Shown: piece after piece, positions 32,881 to 41,278 of the stretch
Numbering within the stretch: the stretch's first letter is position 1
Layout of the letters: the number at the start of each line of letters is the position of its first letter
Notes under the pieces: model-generated
What the model saw: only the letters and a program-made list of their open reading frames with translations
Database searches by the model: none
What the model was told of the DNA's origin: nothing
Program-made: the position numbers and the translations under genes
NCBI GenBank assembly: GCA_934454845.1
Contig: CAKSGV010000007.1
Location: forward strand, 1-64,000
Length of the DNA stretch: 64,000 nucleotides
Origin: an uncultured Eubacteriales bacterium
GTDB taxonomy: Bacteria; Bacillota; Clostridia; Oscillospirales; Acutalibacteraceae
Direction: 5' to 3'

Positions 32881-33888
32881 ATGATTAAAAGAATTGGCAA
32901 AAGAACTTTAATGTTTGAAAACGGACCGAGCATAATAGGCTACGGCGCGGTTGTAGGCAAAAAAGAAAAAGACGGTCCTTTAGGAGATGAATTTGACGCT
33001 TTTTTTGACGACTGCCGATTTGCGGAAGAAACTTATGAAAAAGCAGAGAGCAGAATGCAGAAAATAGCTGTGGAAACCGCATTAAAAAAAAGCGGATTAT
33101 CAGAAAATGATATGGATTATATTTTTGCCGGCGATCTTTTAGATCAGTGCATAGGAAGTTCGTTCTCTATAAGGAATATGCAGATCCCGTTTATCGGGCT
33201 ATACGGTGCTTGCTCAACTATGACCTTGGCTCTTTCGGCGGCGGCAGTGTTTATCGAAAGCGGAGCGGCAGAGCATACTGCCGCCGTTACATCATCGCAT
33301 TTCTGCACAGCCGAGCGGCAATACAGATTCCCTCTTGAATACGGCTCACAGAGAACTCCTACTTCTCAGTGGACCGCTACCGCCGCAGGAGCAACCATTT
33401 TAGGAAGAGAAGATAATAAGCCTTATATTGCTTATTCCACTATAGGGAAAATAGTTGATCTGGGAGTAAAAGACGCAAACAATATGGGAGCGGCAATGGC
33501 GCCTGCCGCAGCAGACACCATAAAAGCGTTTTTAAAGGATACTTCTTCAAAGCCCGATGATTATGATCTTATTTTTACAGGGGACTTAGGACAGGTCGGC
33601 TCTGATCTTTTATATGAATTGCTTGAAATTGAAAATATAGATATCAGGTGCAGGCATTCAGATTGCGGACTTATGCTTTTTGACACAGATACGCAGGATG
33701 TTCACGCAGGAGCGTCAGGCTGCGGATGTTCGGCGGCAGTTCTTAATTCCTATGTCATTCACAAAATGGAGGAAGGCTCGCTTAAAAATATTCTGTTTGT
33801 TTCAACAGGCGCGTTGCTTTCTCCGACTTCATCTCTTCAAGGTGAGAGTATTCCGTCGATTGCCCATCTTATAAACATTAAGATTTAA
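32881..33888 (+). CDS. spoVAD: stage V sporulation protein AD
   Basis: 335 aa, normal length for SpoVAD, a thiolase-fold protein that binds dipicolinic acid and is required for its uptake into the forespore. Family hallmarks: FENGPSIIGYGAVVGKKEKDGPLGDEFD near the start, FAGDLLDQCIGSSFSIRN, GACSTMTLALS (position of the Cys in related thiolases) and TSSHFCTAERQYRFPLEYG. Usually encoded with spoVAC and spoVAE(B), but neither is adjacent here; the next gene is mgtE. Its close fit with the copA terminator means translation start is unusual. Supports a spore-forming organism. Confidence 0.92.
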   Translation: MIKRIGKRTLMFENGPSIIGYGAVVGKKEKDGPLGDEFDAFFDDCRFAEETYEKAESRMQKIAVETALKKSGLSENDMDYIFAGDLLDQCIGSSFSIRNMQIPFIGLYGACSTMTLALSAAAVFIESGAAEHTAAVTSSHFCTAERQYRFPLEYGSQRTPTSQWTATAAGATILGREDNKPYIAYSTIGKIVDLGVKDANNMGAAMAPAAADTIKAFLKDTSSKPDDYDLIFTGDLGQVGSDLLYELLEIENIDIRCRHSDCGLMLFDTDTQDVHAGASGCGCSAAVLNSYVIHKMEEGSLKNILFVSTGALLSPTSSLQGESIPSIAHLINIKI

Positions 33889-33909
33889 AATAATTTAACA
33901 TTTATTTTA

Positions 33910-33937
33910 TTGACTTTTTTTCCATATAAAGTATAAT
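33910..33937 (+). promoter_or_regulatory. promoter of mgtE
   Basis: TTGACT (33910-33915), 16-base spacer, perfect TATAAT (33932-33937); transcription would begin near 33945, giving a leader of about 110 bases. Confidence 0.75.
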
Positions 33938-33949
33938 ATTAAATGGATG

Positions 33950-34028
33950 CTTGTTAATATAACACGGGATATAAAACGAAGTGCAATCCTTAAGCATTTT
34001 TGTTTGAATGACGCGTTATATTAGCAAG
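33950..34028 (+). ncRNA. candidate cis-regulatory leader RNA of mgtE
   Basis: CTTGTTAATATAAC (33950-33963) pairs with GTTATATTAGCAAG (34015-34028) with one G-U pair, closing a loop of 51 bases that includes smaller complementary words. The right arm is followed by a T-rich stretch (GTTTTATTATT). I cannot match it to the M-box consensus. It sits exactly where a Mg2+ sensor would be expected; no more can be said. Confidence 0.45.
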
Positions 34029-34056
34029 GTTTTATTATTAAAAAGAGGGTGATTTT

Positions 34057-35430
34057 TTGGAAGAGAAAATTCTTGAGCTTTTCGAAGAAAAAAAATTCAG
34101 TCAGCTAAAAAATCTCCTTTCGGAAATCAACCCTGCCGACCTTGCGGTGATATTCGAAAAGATCCCCGATAAGGATCTTCCCGTTATTTTCAGAATTCTT
34201 CCTAAAGAGCTTGCGGCTGAAGTGTTCGTTGAAATGGATTCGGATATGCAGCAGCTCCTTATAGAAGCTTTCAGTGATAAAGAGCTCCGAGAAGTTATGG
34301 ATGAACTTTTTATGGATGATACAGTTGATATCATCGATGAAATGCCTGCTTCGGTTGCAAAAAGAATTCTCCGCCAAACCGATTCGGCAAGGCGCAGAAT
34401 GATCAACAAGCTTTTGGCGTATCCTGACGACAGCGCCGGCAGTATAATGACTACCGAGTATATCGATCTTAAAAAGGATATGACGATCGATGAAGCGTTA
34501 GACAGGATTCGCAGGATCGGATTTGACAGTGAAACGATCTACAGCTGTTATGTTATAAGCAAAAGCAGAAAGCTTTTAGGCATTGTTTCGATAAAGGATC
34601 TTTTACTTAATAAAAAAGAGTGCGTTATCGGCGATATTATGGATGAAAACATAATTTTTGCCAACACTCTTGACGATAAAGAAGAAGTTGCCGCAAGGAT
34701 CAATAAATACGATCTCCTTGCTATTCCTGTGGTTGATAAAGAAAACAGGCTTGTAGGTATCGTTACTTTCGATGACGCTATTGACGTTATGCAAGACGAG
34801 GCCACCGAGGATATCGAAAAAATGGCGGCTATTCTTCCGAGTGAACACAGTTATTTTAAAACGGGAATAATCGAAACTTTTAAGGCAAGAATTCCCTGGC
34901 TTATGCTTCTTATGATTTCGGCAACTTTTACGGGCGCCATTATTTCTAGTTTTGAAAATAAGCTTGCAACGATTCCTGCTCTTATTGCTTTTATCCCTAT
35001 GCTTATGGATACGGGCGGAAACAGCGGAAGCCAGTCTTCAGTAACGGTTATCCGCGCTATTTCTCTCGGAGATATTGAATTTAAAGATATTTTAAAAGTT
35101 ATTTGGAAAGAAATAAGAGTTTCAGTTATCTGCAGTGCGGCTTTGGCGGTTGTGAATGCCGTAAAGCTGTTTGCGGTCGATTATTTGCTTTTAAATACAT
35201 TCGGAAATGCAAAAATAGGCTCCGTGCTGTTATTGATCGCAGTGGTTTGTCTGACGCTGTTTTGCACTGTCGTGGTAGCAATGCTTGTTGGCTGTACTTT
35301 GCCGATACTCGCAAAAAAAGTCGGATTTGACCCGGCGGTTATGGCAAGCCCGTTTATTACCACTATTGTTGACGCGATTTCGCTTGCTATTTATTTCGGA
35401 ATGGCAACCCTGCTTATTGTAAGCATATGA
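34057..35430 (+). CDS. mgtE: magnesium transporter MgtE
   Basis: 457 aa from TTG 34057 with GAGGGTGAT upstream. Domains in order: MgtE N-terminal superhelical domain (about 1-130, with ILPKELAAEVF repeats), a CBS pair (about 135-255), a linker helix, and five C-terminal membrane helices (about 285-455) with the pore signature PALIAFIPMLMDTGGNSGSQSSV (Asp near 316). It is a Mg2+ channel gated by Mg2+ binding to the cytoplasmic domains. Its stop overlaps the start of the pseudouridine synthase gene (ATGA at 35427-35430). Confidence 0.95.
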   Translation: MEEKILELFEEKKFSQLKNLLSEINPADLAVIFEKIPDKDLPVIFRILPKELAAEVFVEMDSDMQQLLIEAFSDKELREVMDELFMDDTVDIIDEMPASVAKRILRQTDSARRRMINKLLAYPDDSAGSIMTTEYIDLKKDMTIDEALDRIRRIGFDSETIYSCYVISKSRKLLGIVSIKDLLLNKKECVIGDIMDENIIFANTLDDKEEVAARINKYDLLAIPVVDKENRLVGIVTFDDAIDVMQDEATEDIEKMAAILPSEHSYFKTGIIETFKARIPWLMLLMISATFTGAIISSFENKLATIPALIAFIPMLMDTGGNSGSQSSVTVIRAISLGDIEFKDILKVIWKEIRVSVICSAALAVVNAVKLFAVDYLLLNTFGNAKIGSVLLLIAVVCLTLFCTVVVAMLVGCTLPILAKKVGFDPAVMASPFITTIVDAISLAIYFGMATLLIVSI

Positions 35431-36077
35431 ATATTATTTATTTTGATGATTTTGTCGTTGTCGCAGTTAAGCCTTACGGGATATTGTCTGCAAGCGGAAA
35501 TTCGGATGACGATATGATATCTCTTTTAAAAAAAGAAACCTCTAAGGAAATTTATCCTGTGCATAGGCTTGACAGAACAACCGGCGGATTAATGGTGTTT
35601 GCCCGCAGCAAAGAATCGGCAGCGGAGCTTTCTAAGCAGATATCCGAGCATTCCTTTTATAAAGAATATCTTGCCGCGGCAAAAGGCGAAACGGAAAATG
35701 TTACAGGGCAAATGAACGATATTCTCTTTTTTGACCGCTTTAAAAACAAATCTTATGCGGTGAAAAAAGAAAGAAAAGGTGCAAAGTCTGCTTCGCTTGA
35801 ATATCAAAAGCTCAGCAGTGAGGATATCGGCGGCTATAAAGCCTCGCTTTACAGAATAAAGCTTTATACAGGAAGAACTCATCAGATAAGAGTGCAGTTT
35901 GCTTCAAGAGGTATGCCTCTTTTAGGCGACAGGCGATATGGTTCGGATTTCAAAGCTGATAACATCGCTCTATGGTCTTATAAAATAGGATTTATAAATC
36001 CGGGGAATAAATGTTATTCGGAATTTGAATTAAAACCTGAAAATGATGTTTTTTTGCGATTTAAAAGGTTAATATAA
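35427..36077 (+). CDS. RluA-family pseudouridine synthase
   Basis: 216 aa, a short member without the S4 domain that longer RluD-type enzymes have. The catalytic Asp is in YPVHRLDRTTGGLMVFAR (about residue 49), and LYTGRTHQIRVQFAS with GDRRYG completes the family pattern. It isomerises uridines to pseudouridine in tRNA or rRNA; which ones cannot be told from the sequence. Translationally coupled to mgtE by an ATGA overlap. Confidence 0.88.
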   Translation: MNIIYFDDFVVVAVKPYGILSASGNSDDDMISLLKKETSKEIYPVHRLDRTTGGLMVFARSKESAAELSKQISEHSFYKEYLAAAKGETENVTGQMNDILFFDRFKNKSYAVKKERKGAKSASLEYQKLSSEDIGGYKASLYRIKLYTGRTHQIRVQFASRGMPLLGDRRYGSDFKADNIALWSYKIGFINPGNKCYSEFELKPENDVFLRFKRLI

Positions 36078-36078
36078 A

Positions 36079-36187
36079 GGTATAAGCGGTGGAGTCTGTC
36101 ATAGAGCAAAAGCTCTATTTATACCAATTCTCTATGTATTTAATAGGGATTTTTGGCAGAACGACACTGTTGTTCTGCCTTTTTTAT
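36079..36187 (+). ncRNA. candidate transcription-attenuating leader of pyk
   Basis: The 130-base gap before pyk holds: an outer stem GGTATAA/TTATACC (36079-36085 with 36119-36125) with a 16-base unpaired 5' side (GCGGTGGAGTCTGTCA), an inner hairpin TAGAGC-AAAA-GCTCTA (36102-36117), a second hairpin TCTCTAT/ATAGGGA ending in T's (36129-36154) and a strong terminator GGCAGAACGAC/GTTGTTCTGCC followed by seven T's (36155-36186). CATAGAG (36100-36106) could instead pair with CTCTATG (36130-36136), giving mutually exclusive folds. The terminator may also simply end the upstream operon. Confidence 0.6.
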
Positions 36188-36207
36188 AAAATTTAGGAGA
36201 ATTTATT

Positions 36208-37620
36208 ATGAGAAAAACAAAAATTGTTTGTACTATCGGACCGTCTTGTTCAGATGAAGATACTCTTATTAAAATGTGCGAAGCGGGAATGAATGTTGCG
36301 CGCCTTAATTTCTCTCACGGTACCTTTGAAGAGCATTTAAAAAGAATAAATGCTGTTAAAAAAGTTCGGGATGACCTTAATCTGCCAATAGCTATTATGC
36401 TTGATACAAAAGGTCCGGAATATAGAATAGGGCTTTTTGAAAACGGCAAGGAAGAGCTAAAAGAAGGCGATCCTTTCACTTTTACCACCGATGATGTTAT
36501 AGGCGATAAAGATAAGGTATCCGTTAGCTATAAAAACTTAAATAAAGATTTAAAAGTCGGTGATAAAATACTTGTAAATAACGGACTTTTATCTTTTGAA
36601 GTTTTAAAAATAGAAAATTCGGACATCGTGTGCAAGATAATAACAGGCGGCGTTATTTCCGACAGAAAAAGTATGAGCTTTCCTAATAAGGTTTTAAAAC
36701 AGGTCTATCTTTCGGATCAGGATAAGCAGGATATACTATTCGGAATTGAAAACGGAATCGATTATGTTGCCTGCTCGTTTGTTTCCTGCGTGCAGGATAT
36801 TCTCGATGTAAAGAAATTTATTTTTTCTCACACTGCCGCAAGTATAGGAATAATAGCTAAAATTGAAAATCAGTCGGGTATTGATAATATTGAAGAGATA
36901 TGCTCCGAATGCGACGGAATAATGATAGGCAGAGGAGATATGGGCGTTGAAATTCCGTTTGAGGAGTTACCCGCTATTCAAAAAAGACTAATCACTAAGT
37001 GCAGGCTTCTCGGCAAAAGAGTAATAACTGCAACCGAAATGCTCGAATCGATGATATATAATCCCCGCCCGACAAGAGCGGAGGTTTCCGATGTTGCAAA
37101 TGCTGTTTATGACGGCACGAGCGCAATTATGCTTTCCGGTGAAACTGCTGCGGGGAAATATCCCGTCGAGGCAGTAAAAACAATGGCTAAAATAGCCGAG
37201 CGCACAGAGCAGGGAATACACTATAAAAAGAGATTTTACAGAAGCGATTTCCAAATCAAAAACGATATGGACGCAATTTCCCACTCTATCTGCGGAATGT
37301 CTATCGATCTTGATGTAAAAGGAATAGTCGTATGCTCGTTATCGGGAATGACGGCAAGAATGGTATCAAGATTCAGATCGCCTGTAGATATTATCGGTCT
37401 TTGCGTAAATAAGAGGACCTGGCGTCAGCTTTCTCTTTCCTGGGGTGTGACTCCCGTTATGTGCGAGGTTTATCCCTCTATCGAAGTGCTGTTTTATAAC
37501 GCTAAAAAAACAGCAAAAAGAATTTTTGGATTGAAACCCGATGATAAGATCATTATAACCGGCGGAGCCACAACAGGGCAGTCGGGCAACACCAATACCA
37601 TAAGAATTGAAACTATATAA
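36208..37620 (+). CDS. pyk: pyruvate kinase
   Basis: 470 aa, the compact form without the C-terminal PEP-utiliser domain found in Bacillus and many clostridia. RKTKIVCTIGPS, NFSHGTFEEH, DTKGPEYR, CDGIMIGRGDMGVEIP and ITATEMLESMIYNPRPTRAEVSDVANAV are the substrate and metal-binding signatures. Makes ATP and pyruvate from phosphoenolpyruvate. Preceded by a structured leader with terminators and an AGGAG site. Confidence 0.97.
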   Translation: MRKTKIVCTIGPSCSDEDTLIKMCEAGMNVARLNFSHGTFEEHLKRINAVKKVRDDLNLPIAIMLDTKGPEYRIGLFENGKEELKEGDPFTFTTDDVIGDKDKVSVSYKNLNKDLKVGDKILVNNGLLSFEVLKIENSDIVCKIITGGVISDRKSMSFPNKVLKQVYLSDQDKQDILFGIENGIDYVACSFVSCVQDILDVKKFIFSHTAASIGIIAKIENQSGIDNIEEICSECDGIMIGRGDMGVEIPFEELPAIQKRLITKCRLLGKRVITATEMLESMIYNPRPTRAEVSDVANAVYDGTSAIMLSGETAAGKYPVEAVKTMAKIAERTEQGIHYKKRFYRSDFQIKNDMDAISHSICGMSIDLDVKGIVVCSLSGMTARMVSRFRSPVDIIGLCVNKRTWRQLSLSWGVTPVMCEVYPSIEVLFYNAKKTAKRIFGLKPDDKIIITGGATTGQSGNTNTIRIETI

Positions 37621-37653
37621 ATTAATTTTAAAATAATAAAGGAGGTGGGAGTA

Positions 37654-38499
37654 ATGAGTAAAAATTCTTCCGTTAAAATGTTCAAATCGAACACAAACTT
37701 AAAAGAAGATCTTAGAATGTCCGTAAGCTTCAGAAACGACAAAAAAGTTTTCTGTGACCTTCATAAACACCAATATATCGAAACGGAGCTCATTTTAAGC
37801 GGAACCTGTAAAAACACGATAAACGGCGTGAAATATAATTTCAAAAGAGGAGATGTTTATTTAATGCTCCCCTCCGATATGCATATGGTTTACAGCGAGG
37901 AGCCCGTAAATTATGTAAATTTATCATTCGGCGAAGATATGCTTAAAGCATCTATGCTTAATCAGATTGCACTTAAAGGTTCTAATATTATAGCTACTCT
38001 TAATGAAGAAGAAATTGAAACCGCAGAAAATATTCTCAAGGCATTAAGTTGCGAATTCAATTCAAAAAAGCCATCGAAAACTTTGCTTAAAATGCTGCTT
38101 GAATGTTTTATGGTGCTTTCTTTCGGAAAAAACGAAAAAACTTCTGCCGAAACACGGAGCACAGTCGCCTTAAAGCGGGTATTAGGTTTTTTGAATATGC
38201 ATTTTACCGAAAATCCCTCGCTTAAAGCTGCGGCAGAGGTCGCGCACTATAATGTCAGTCATTTTTCAAACTATTTTCATAATCAGATGCAGGTTACATA
38301 TTCGGAATATTTAAATAATCTGAAAATCAATAGGGCAAAGGACCTGCTTATCTCCATCGACCTTAAAATCTATGAGATTGCCCTTAAAAGCGGATTTCCC
38401 ACTCAGGTGAATTTTCAAAGGGTTTTCAAGAAAAAAACAGGGCTTTCTCCTTTGCGGTTTCGAGCAGAGAATAAACAAAAAAATACTGCCGCGGATTAA
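37654..38499 (+). CDS. AraC-family transcriptional regulator
   Basis: 281 aa from ATG 37654, with GGAGGTG just before it. The N-terminal part is a cupin-like sensor (FCDLHKHQYIETELILSGTC and RGDVYLMLPSDMHMVY). The C-terminal third has two helix-turn-helix units (NPSLKAAAEVAHYNVSHFSN and DLKIYEIALKSGFPTQVNF) followed by FQRVFKKKTGLSPLRFR, the AraC/XylS signature. Its target and ligand are unknown; it follows pyk by 33 bases. Confidence 0.9.
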   Translation: MSKNSSVKMFKSNTNLKEDLRMSVSFRNDKKVFCDLHKHQYIETELILSGTCKNTINGVKYNFKRGDVYLMLPSDMHMVYSEEPVNYVNLSFGEDMLKASMLNQIALKGSNIIATLNEEEIETAENILKALSCEFNSKKPSKTLLKMLLECFMVLSFGKNEKTSAETRSTVALKRVLGFLNMHFTENPSLKAAAEVAHYNVSHFSNYFHNQMQVTYSEYLNNLKINRAKDLLISIDLKIYEIALKSGFPTQVNFQRVFKKKTGLSPLRFRAENKQKNTAAD

Positions 38500-38523
38500 A
38501 ATTTATCCGCAGCAGTATTTTTG
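38481..38523. terminator. bidirectional terminator after the AraC-type gene
   Basis: AAATACTGCcGCGGA pairs with TCCGCaGCAGTATTT across a 10-base AT loop; flanked by A's and T's, it serves the AraC gene and the convergent DUF378 gene. Confidence 0.85.
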
Positions 38524-38525
38524 CT

Positions 38526-38741
38526 TTATTGTTCGGTTGTAACAACTTTTTCGCTGTCGCTTCTGAAAAGTAAAGAAATGCACCAAATTCCGGCGAGTGC
38601 TATAATTGTATATATAATTCTGCTTAATATAGCGTCGCTTCCGCCGAAAATCCACGCTACAAGGTCAAAACTGAAAATTCCTACGAGCCCCCAGTTGAGA
38701 GTACCTATAATAGCAAGTATAAGGCAAATTTTATCAAACAT
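38526..38741 (-). CDS. DUF378 small membrane protein
   Basis: 71 aa from ATG 38741, which has GAGGTG upstream; a longer frame to 38792 lacks a site. Two membrane helices (about 4-24 and 40-58) separated by LVAWIFGGSDAILSR. The sequence MFDKICLILAIIGTLNWGLVGIFSFD is the DUF378 signature. Function unknown; such proteins are common in Firmicutes, alone and near stress genes. Confidence 0.85.
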   Translation of the reverse strand: MFDKICLILAIIGTLNWGLVGIFSFDLVAWIFGGSDAILSRIIYTIIALAGIWCISLLFRSDSEKVVTTEQ

Positions 38742-38825
38742 TTTCTGAGCACCTCCAAAAAATGATCTTATCGGCCGACATCTTCGGCTCATGCTTATTT
38801 TGTGTAGTTTTTTGGCTTTTATACT

Positions 38826-38978
38826 TTACTGTTTAAGGTTTTTCTGATAAGACTCTATGATTTTTCTTATAACCTTTCCCGTTTGTTCTTCCTCGTTCAA
38901 ATGTTTAGGCTTATACGTTTCTGTTTTGCTTTCGGTTTTGAAATTTTTAAAAGGATCATTATTGTTTTTTGTATTCAT
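38826..38978 (-). CDS. small 50-aa hypothetical protein
   Basis: On the minus strand AGAGGAG leads with good spacing to ATG 38978, followed by 50 codons and TAA at 38826. The peptide begins MNTKNNNDPFKNFKTESK and ends IRKIIESYQKNLKQ; it is basic, helical in its second half and without a membrane segment. Codon use is like the neighbours. No family recognised. Same direction as DUF378, 84 bases upstream of it. Confidence 0.5.
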   Translation of the reverse strand: MNTKNNNDPFKNFKTESKTETYKPKHLNEEEQTGKVIRKIIESYQKNLKQ

Positions 38979-39108
38979 TTATATCACTCCTCTGATTATA
39001 GTATTGACAAATTTTTAAAAAATCATAAAATAAATATTTTAGTTGAAGAAAAATATACTATGTGGTATAATAAATTGATTGTAAAATTAGTATGTCAAGG
39101 TGGATAAA

Positions 39109-39615
39109 ATGCGCGTTTTGGGAATAGATCCGGGTTATGCGATAATAGGTTACGGAGCAGTTGATTACGATGGCGTAAAATTTAAAACCGCGGGTTACGG
39201 CGCCATAACTACTAAAGCCGGTATCCCATTTGAAAAAAGGCTTGAAATTATTTTTGAAGATATGAAAACCGTCATTTCCAACCTAAGACCAGACTGTATG
39301 TCTATAGAAAAGCTTTATTTTAATACAAACACCACGACTGCGATCGATGTGGCACAGGCGAGAGGCTGTATAATTTTAGCGGCGCAGTTAAGCGGTTTAG
39401 AAATTTATGAGTATACGCCTCTTCAGGTTAAGCAGTCCGTAACGGGTTACGGAAAGGCTGAAAAAAATCAAGTTATGGAAATGACAAAAAATCTTCTTTC
39501 TCTTCCAGGCTTACCTAAACCCGATGACACGGCAGACGCTTTGGCGCTTGCTCTTTGCCACGCTCACAGTGCTTTCAGCCGCTATCAGAAATTAAATCGG
39601 GAGATAAGAAAATGA
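39109..39615 (+). CDS. ruvC: Holliday junction resolvase RuvC
   Basis: 168 aa from ATG 39109; a GTG at 39100 lies inside the AAGGTGG site and would give 171 aa. MRVLGIDPGYAIIGYG contains the first catalytic Asp (7), SIEKLYFNTNTTTAIDVAQARG the Glu, and DDTADALALALCH the last acidic pair. Cuts Holliday junctions with RuvAB. Overlaps ruvA by four bases (ATGA). Confidence 0.96.
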   Translation: MRVLGIDPGYAIIGYGAVDYDGVKFKTAGYGAITTKAGIPFEKRLEIIFEDMKTVISNLRPDCMSIEKLYFNTNTTTAIDVAQARGCIILAAQLSGLEIYEYTPLQVKQSVTGYGKAEKNQVMEMTKNLLSLPGLPKPDDTADALALALCHAHSAFSRYQKLNREIRK

Positions 39616-40220
39616 TTGCTTCGCTTAACGGAAAAATTCTTGCAAAAGACTCTGGATACATAATCGTTGAATGTTCAAATATCGGGTTTAAATGCTTCGT
39701 AACGCAAACGGTGTTAGCGTCTTGCGGTCAGATAGGAGATAATGTTTTTCTTTATACATATATGTCCGTAAAAGAAGACGCTGTTGATCTTTACGGTTTT
39801 TCTTCTGCTTCGGAGCTTGAAGCATTCAAGCTAATAACAACTGTAAGCGGAGTGGGTCCGAAAGTAGGGCTCGCTCTGTTATCGCAGTTTACCGCGGATC
39901 ATCTTCTTTTGTGTATTGCCTCATCTGATGCAAAAGCGCTCACTTCTGCCTCCGGTGTGGGAATAAAGCTTGCTCAAAGAATTGTTCTTGAACTTAAAGA
40001 TAAAGTCGGCTCTGTTTCCTTGCCGGATGGATTATCTCAAAATATTTCGGCTGTAGGAAATGTGTCGGTAAATACTTCATCAAAAGAAGCGATAGAGGCG
40101 CTTGTATCTTTAGGTTATTCTCAAAGCGAGGCGTCTTTGGCTGTTGGGAAACTTGATCCTGCACTCAAAGCCGAAGATCTTATAAAAGGCGCCCTTAAAA
40201 ACTTAGCGGGGAGGTTTTAA
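39612..40220 (+). CDS. ruvA: Holliday junction DNA helicase subunit RuvA
   Basis: 202 aa from ATG 39612, the start that matches the family beginning MIASLNGKI and couples to ruvC through ATGA. An OB-fold domain (about 1-65) is followed by two helix-hairpin-helix motifs (TVSGVGPKVGLALLS and SASGVGIKLAQRIVLELKDK) and a C-terminal RuvB-binding domain (about 150-202). Tetramers bind the junction and load RuvB. Confidence 0.96.
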   Translation: MIASLNGKILAKDSGYIIVECSNIGFKCFVTQTVLASCGQIGDNVFLYTYMSVKEDAVDLYGFSSASELEAFKLITTVSGVGPKVGLALLSQFTADHLLLCIASSDAKALTSASGVGIKLAQRIVLELKDKVGSVSLPDGLSQNISAVGNVSVNTSSKEAIEALVSLGYSQSEASLAVGKLDPALKAEDLIKGALKNLAGRF

Positions 40221-40223
40221 AAA

Positions 40224-41267
40224 TTGATCGAACAGGAAATGGATTTTGAAAACAGAATAGTTTCCCCGGAGTATAATTATTCCGACGAAGACAACGAGAT
40301 CACGCTCCGCCCTAAATCTTTAGACGAATATATAGGTCAGGATAAAGTAAAAGATAATTTATCTATTTATATCAAAGCCGCAAAGATGAGAAACGAATCT
40401 TTGGATCATGTTTTGCTTTACGGCCCTCCGGGGCTTGGAAAGACCACGCTTTCAAGTATCATCGCAAGAGAAATGGGAGTGAATTTAAGAGTCACTTCTG
40501 GACCCGCTATTGAGAAACAGGGCGACCTTGTGGCGATCCTTACTTCACTTAATGACGGCGATGTGCTTTTTATAGATGAAATTCACAGACTTTCAAGAAA
40601 TATTGAAGAAATTCTCTATCCTGCTATGGAGGATTTTTCGCTTGATATTATTTTAGGTAAAGGACCTTCGGCAAGATCGATAAGACTTGATGTTCCGAAA
40701 TTCACATTGGTGGGCGCAACAACCAGATCGGGTCAGCTTACGGCTCCTTTGCGCGATAGGTTCGGGGTTTTATTAAGACTTGAACTTTACACACCGGAGC
40801 AGCTTAAATCGATAGTCAAGCGGTCGGCAGGAATTTTAGGTATTGAAATTGAAGACGGCGGAGCCTTTGAGATTGCTTCAAGATCGCGAGGAACTCCGAG
40901 AATTGCAAACAGGCTCTTAAAAAGAGTAAGGGATATAGCACAGGTTGAGTATGACGGGAAAATAACCAAAAGTGTTGCAAAAGCCGCTCTTGCAAGATTT
41001 GAAATTGATGAGCTCGGGCTTGATGATTTTGACCGCAGAATGTTAAGCGCTATAATTACGCATTATTCGGGCGGACCTGTAGGTCTTGAAACACTGGCGG
41101 CGGCAGTGGGAGAAGAAGCTGTAACTATTGAAGACGTTTATGAGCCGTATCTTATGCAAATAGGATTTTTAAGCAGAACTCCGAGAGGTAGATGCGTAAC
41201 TCCTGCGGCATATGAGCATTTAGGCTATAAGCCCGATTCTGCACAAAAATCATTTTTTAAAGATTAG
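40224..41267 (+). CDS. ruvB: Holliday junction DNA helicase subunit RuvB
   Basis: 347 aa from TTG 40224, ten bases after GGGGAGG; ATG 40239 is too far. Walker A GPPGLGKTT (about 70-78), Walker B FIDEIHRLSR, sensor GATTRSGQL and the C-terminal winged helix ending PRGRCVTPAAYEHLG. Motor that migrates Holliday junctions with RuvA. Third gene of ruvCAB. Confidence 0.97.
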   Translation: MIEQEMDFENRIVSPEYNYSDEDNEITLRPKSLDEYIGQDKVKDNLSIYIKAAKMRNESLDHVLLYGPPGLGKTTLSSIIAREMGVNLRVTSGPAIEKQGDLVAILTSLNDGDVLFIDEIHRLSRNIEEILYPAMEDFSLDIILGKGPSARSIRLDVPKFTLVGATTRSGQLTAPLRDRFGVLLRLELYTPEQLKSIVKRSAGILGIEIEDGGAFEIASRSRGTPRIANRLLKRVRDIAQVEYDGKITKSVAKAALARFEIDELGLDDFDRRMLSAIITHYSGGPVGLETLAAAVGEEAVTIEDVYEPYLMQIGFLSRTPRGRCVTPAAYEHLGYKPDSAQKSFFKD

Positions 41268-41278
41268 GAGAAAATTTT

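Noticed and set aside
33940..34056. M-box (ykoK) riboswitch before mgtE
   Set aside because: The conserved M-box core words are not present; only a general long stem is seen, so it is listed as a candidate RNA without class.
36079..36187. T-box leader or a tRNA fragment before pyk
   Set aside because: No T-box GGTGG sequence and terminator bulge in proper order and no cloverleaf; pyk is also not an amino-acid gene.
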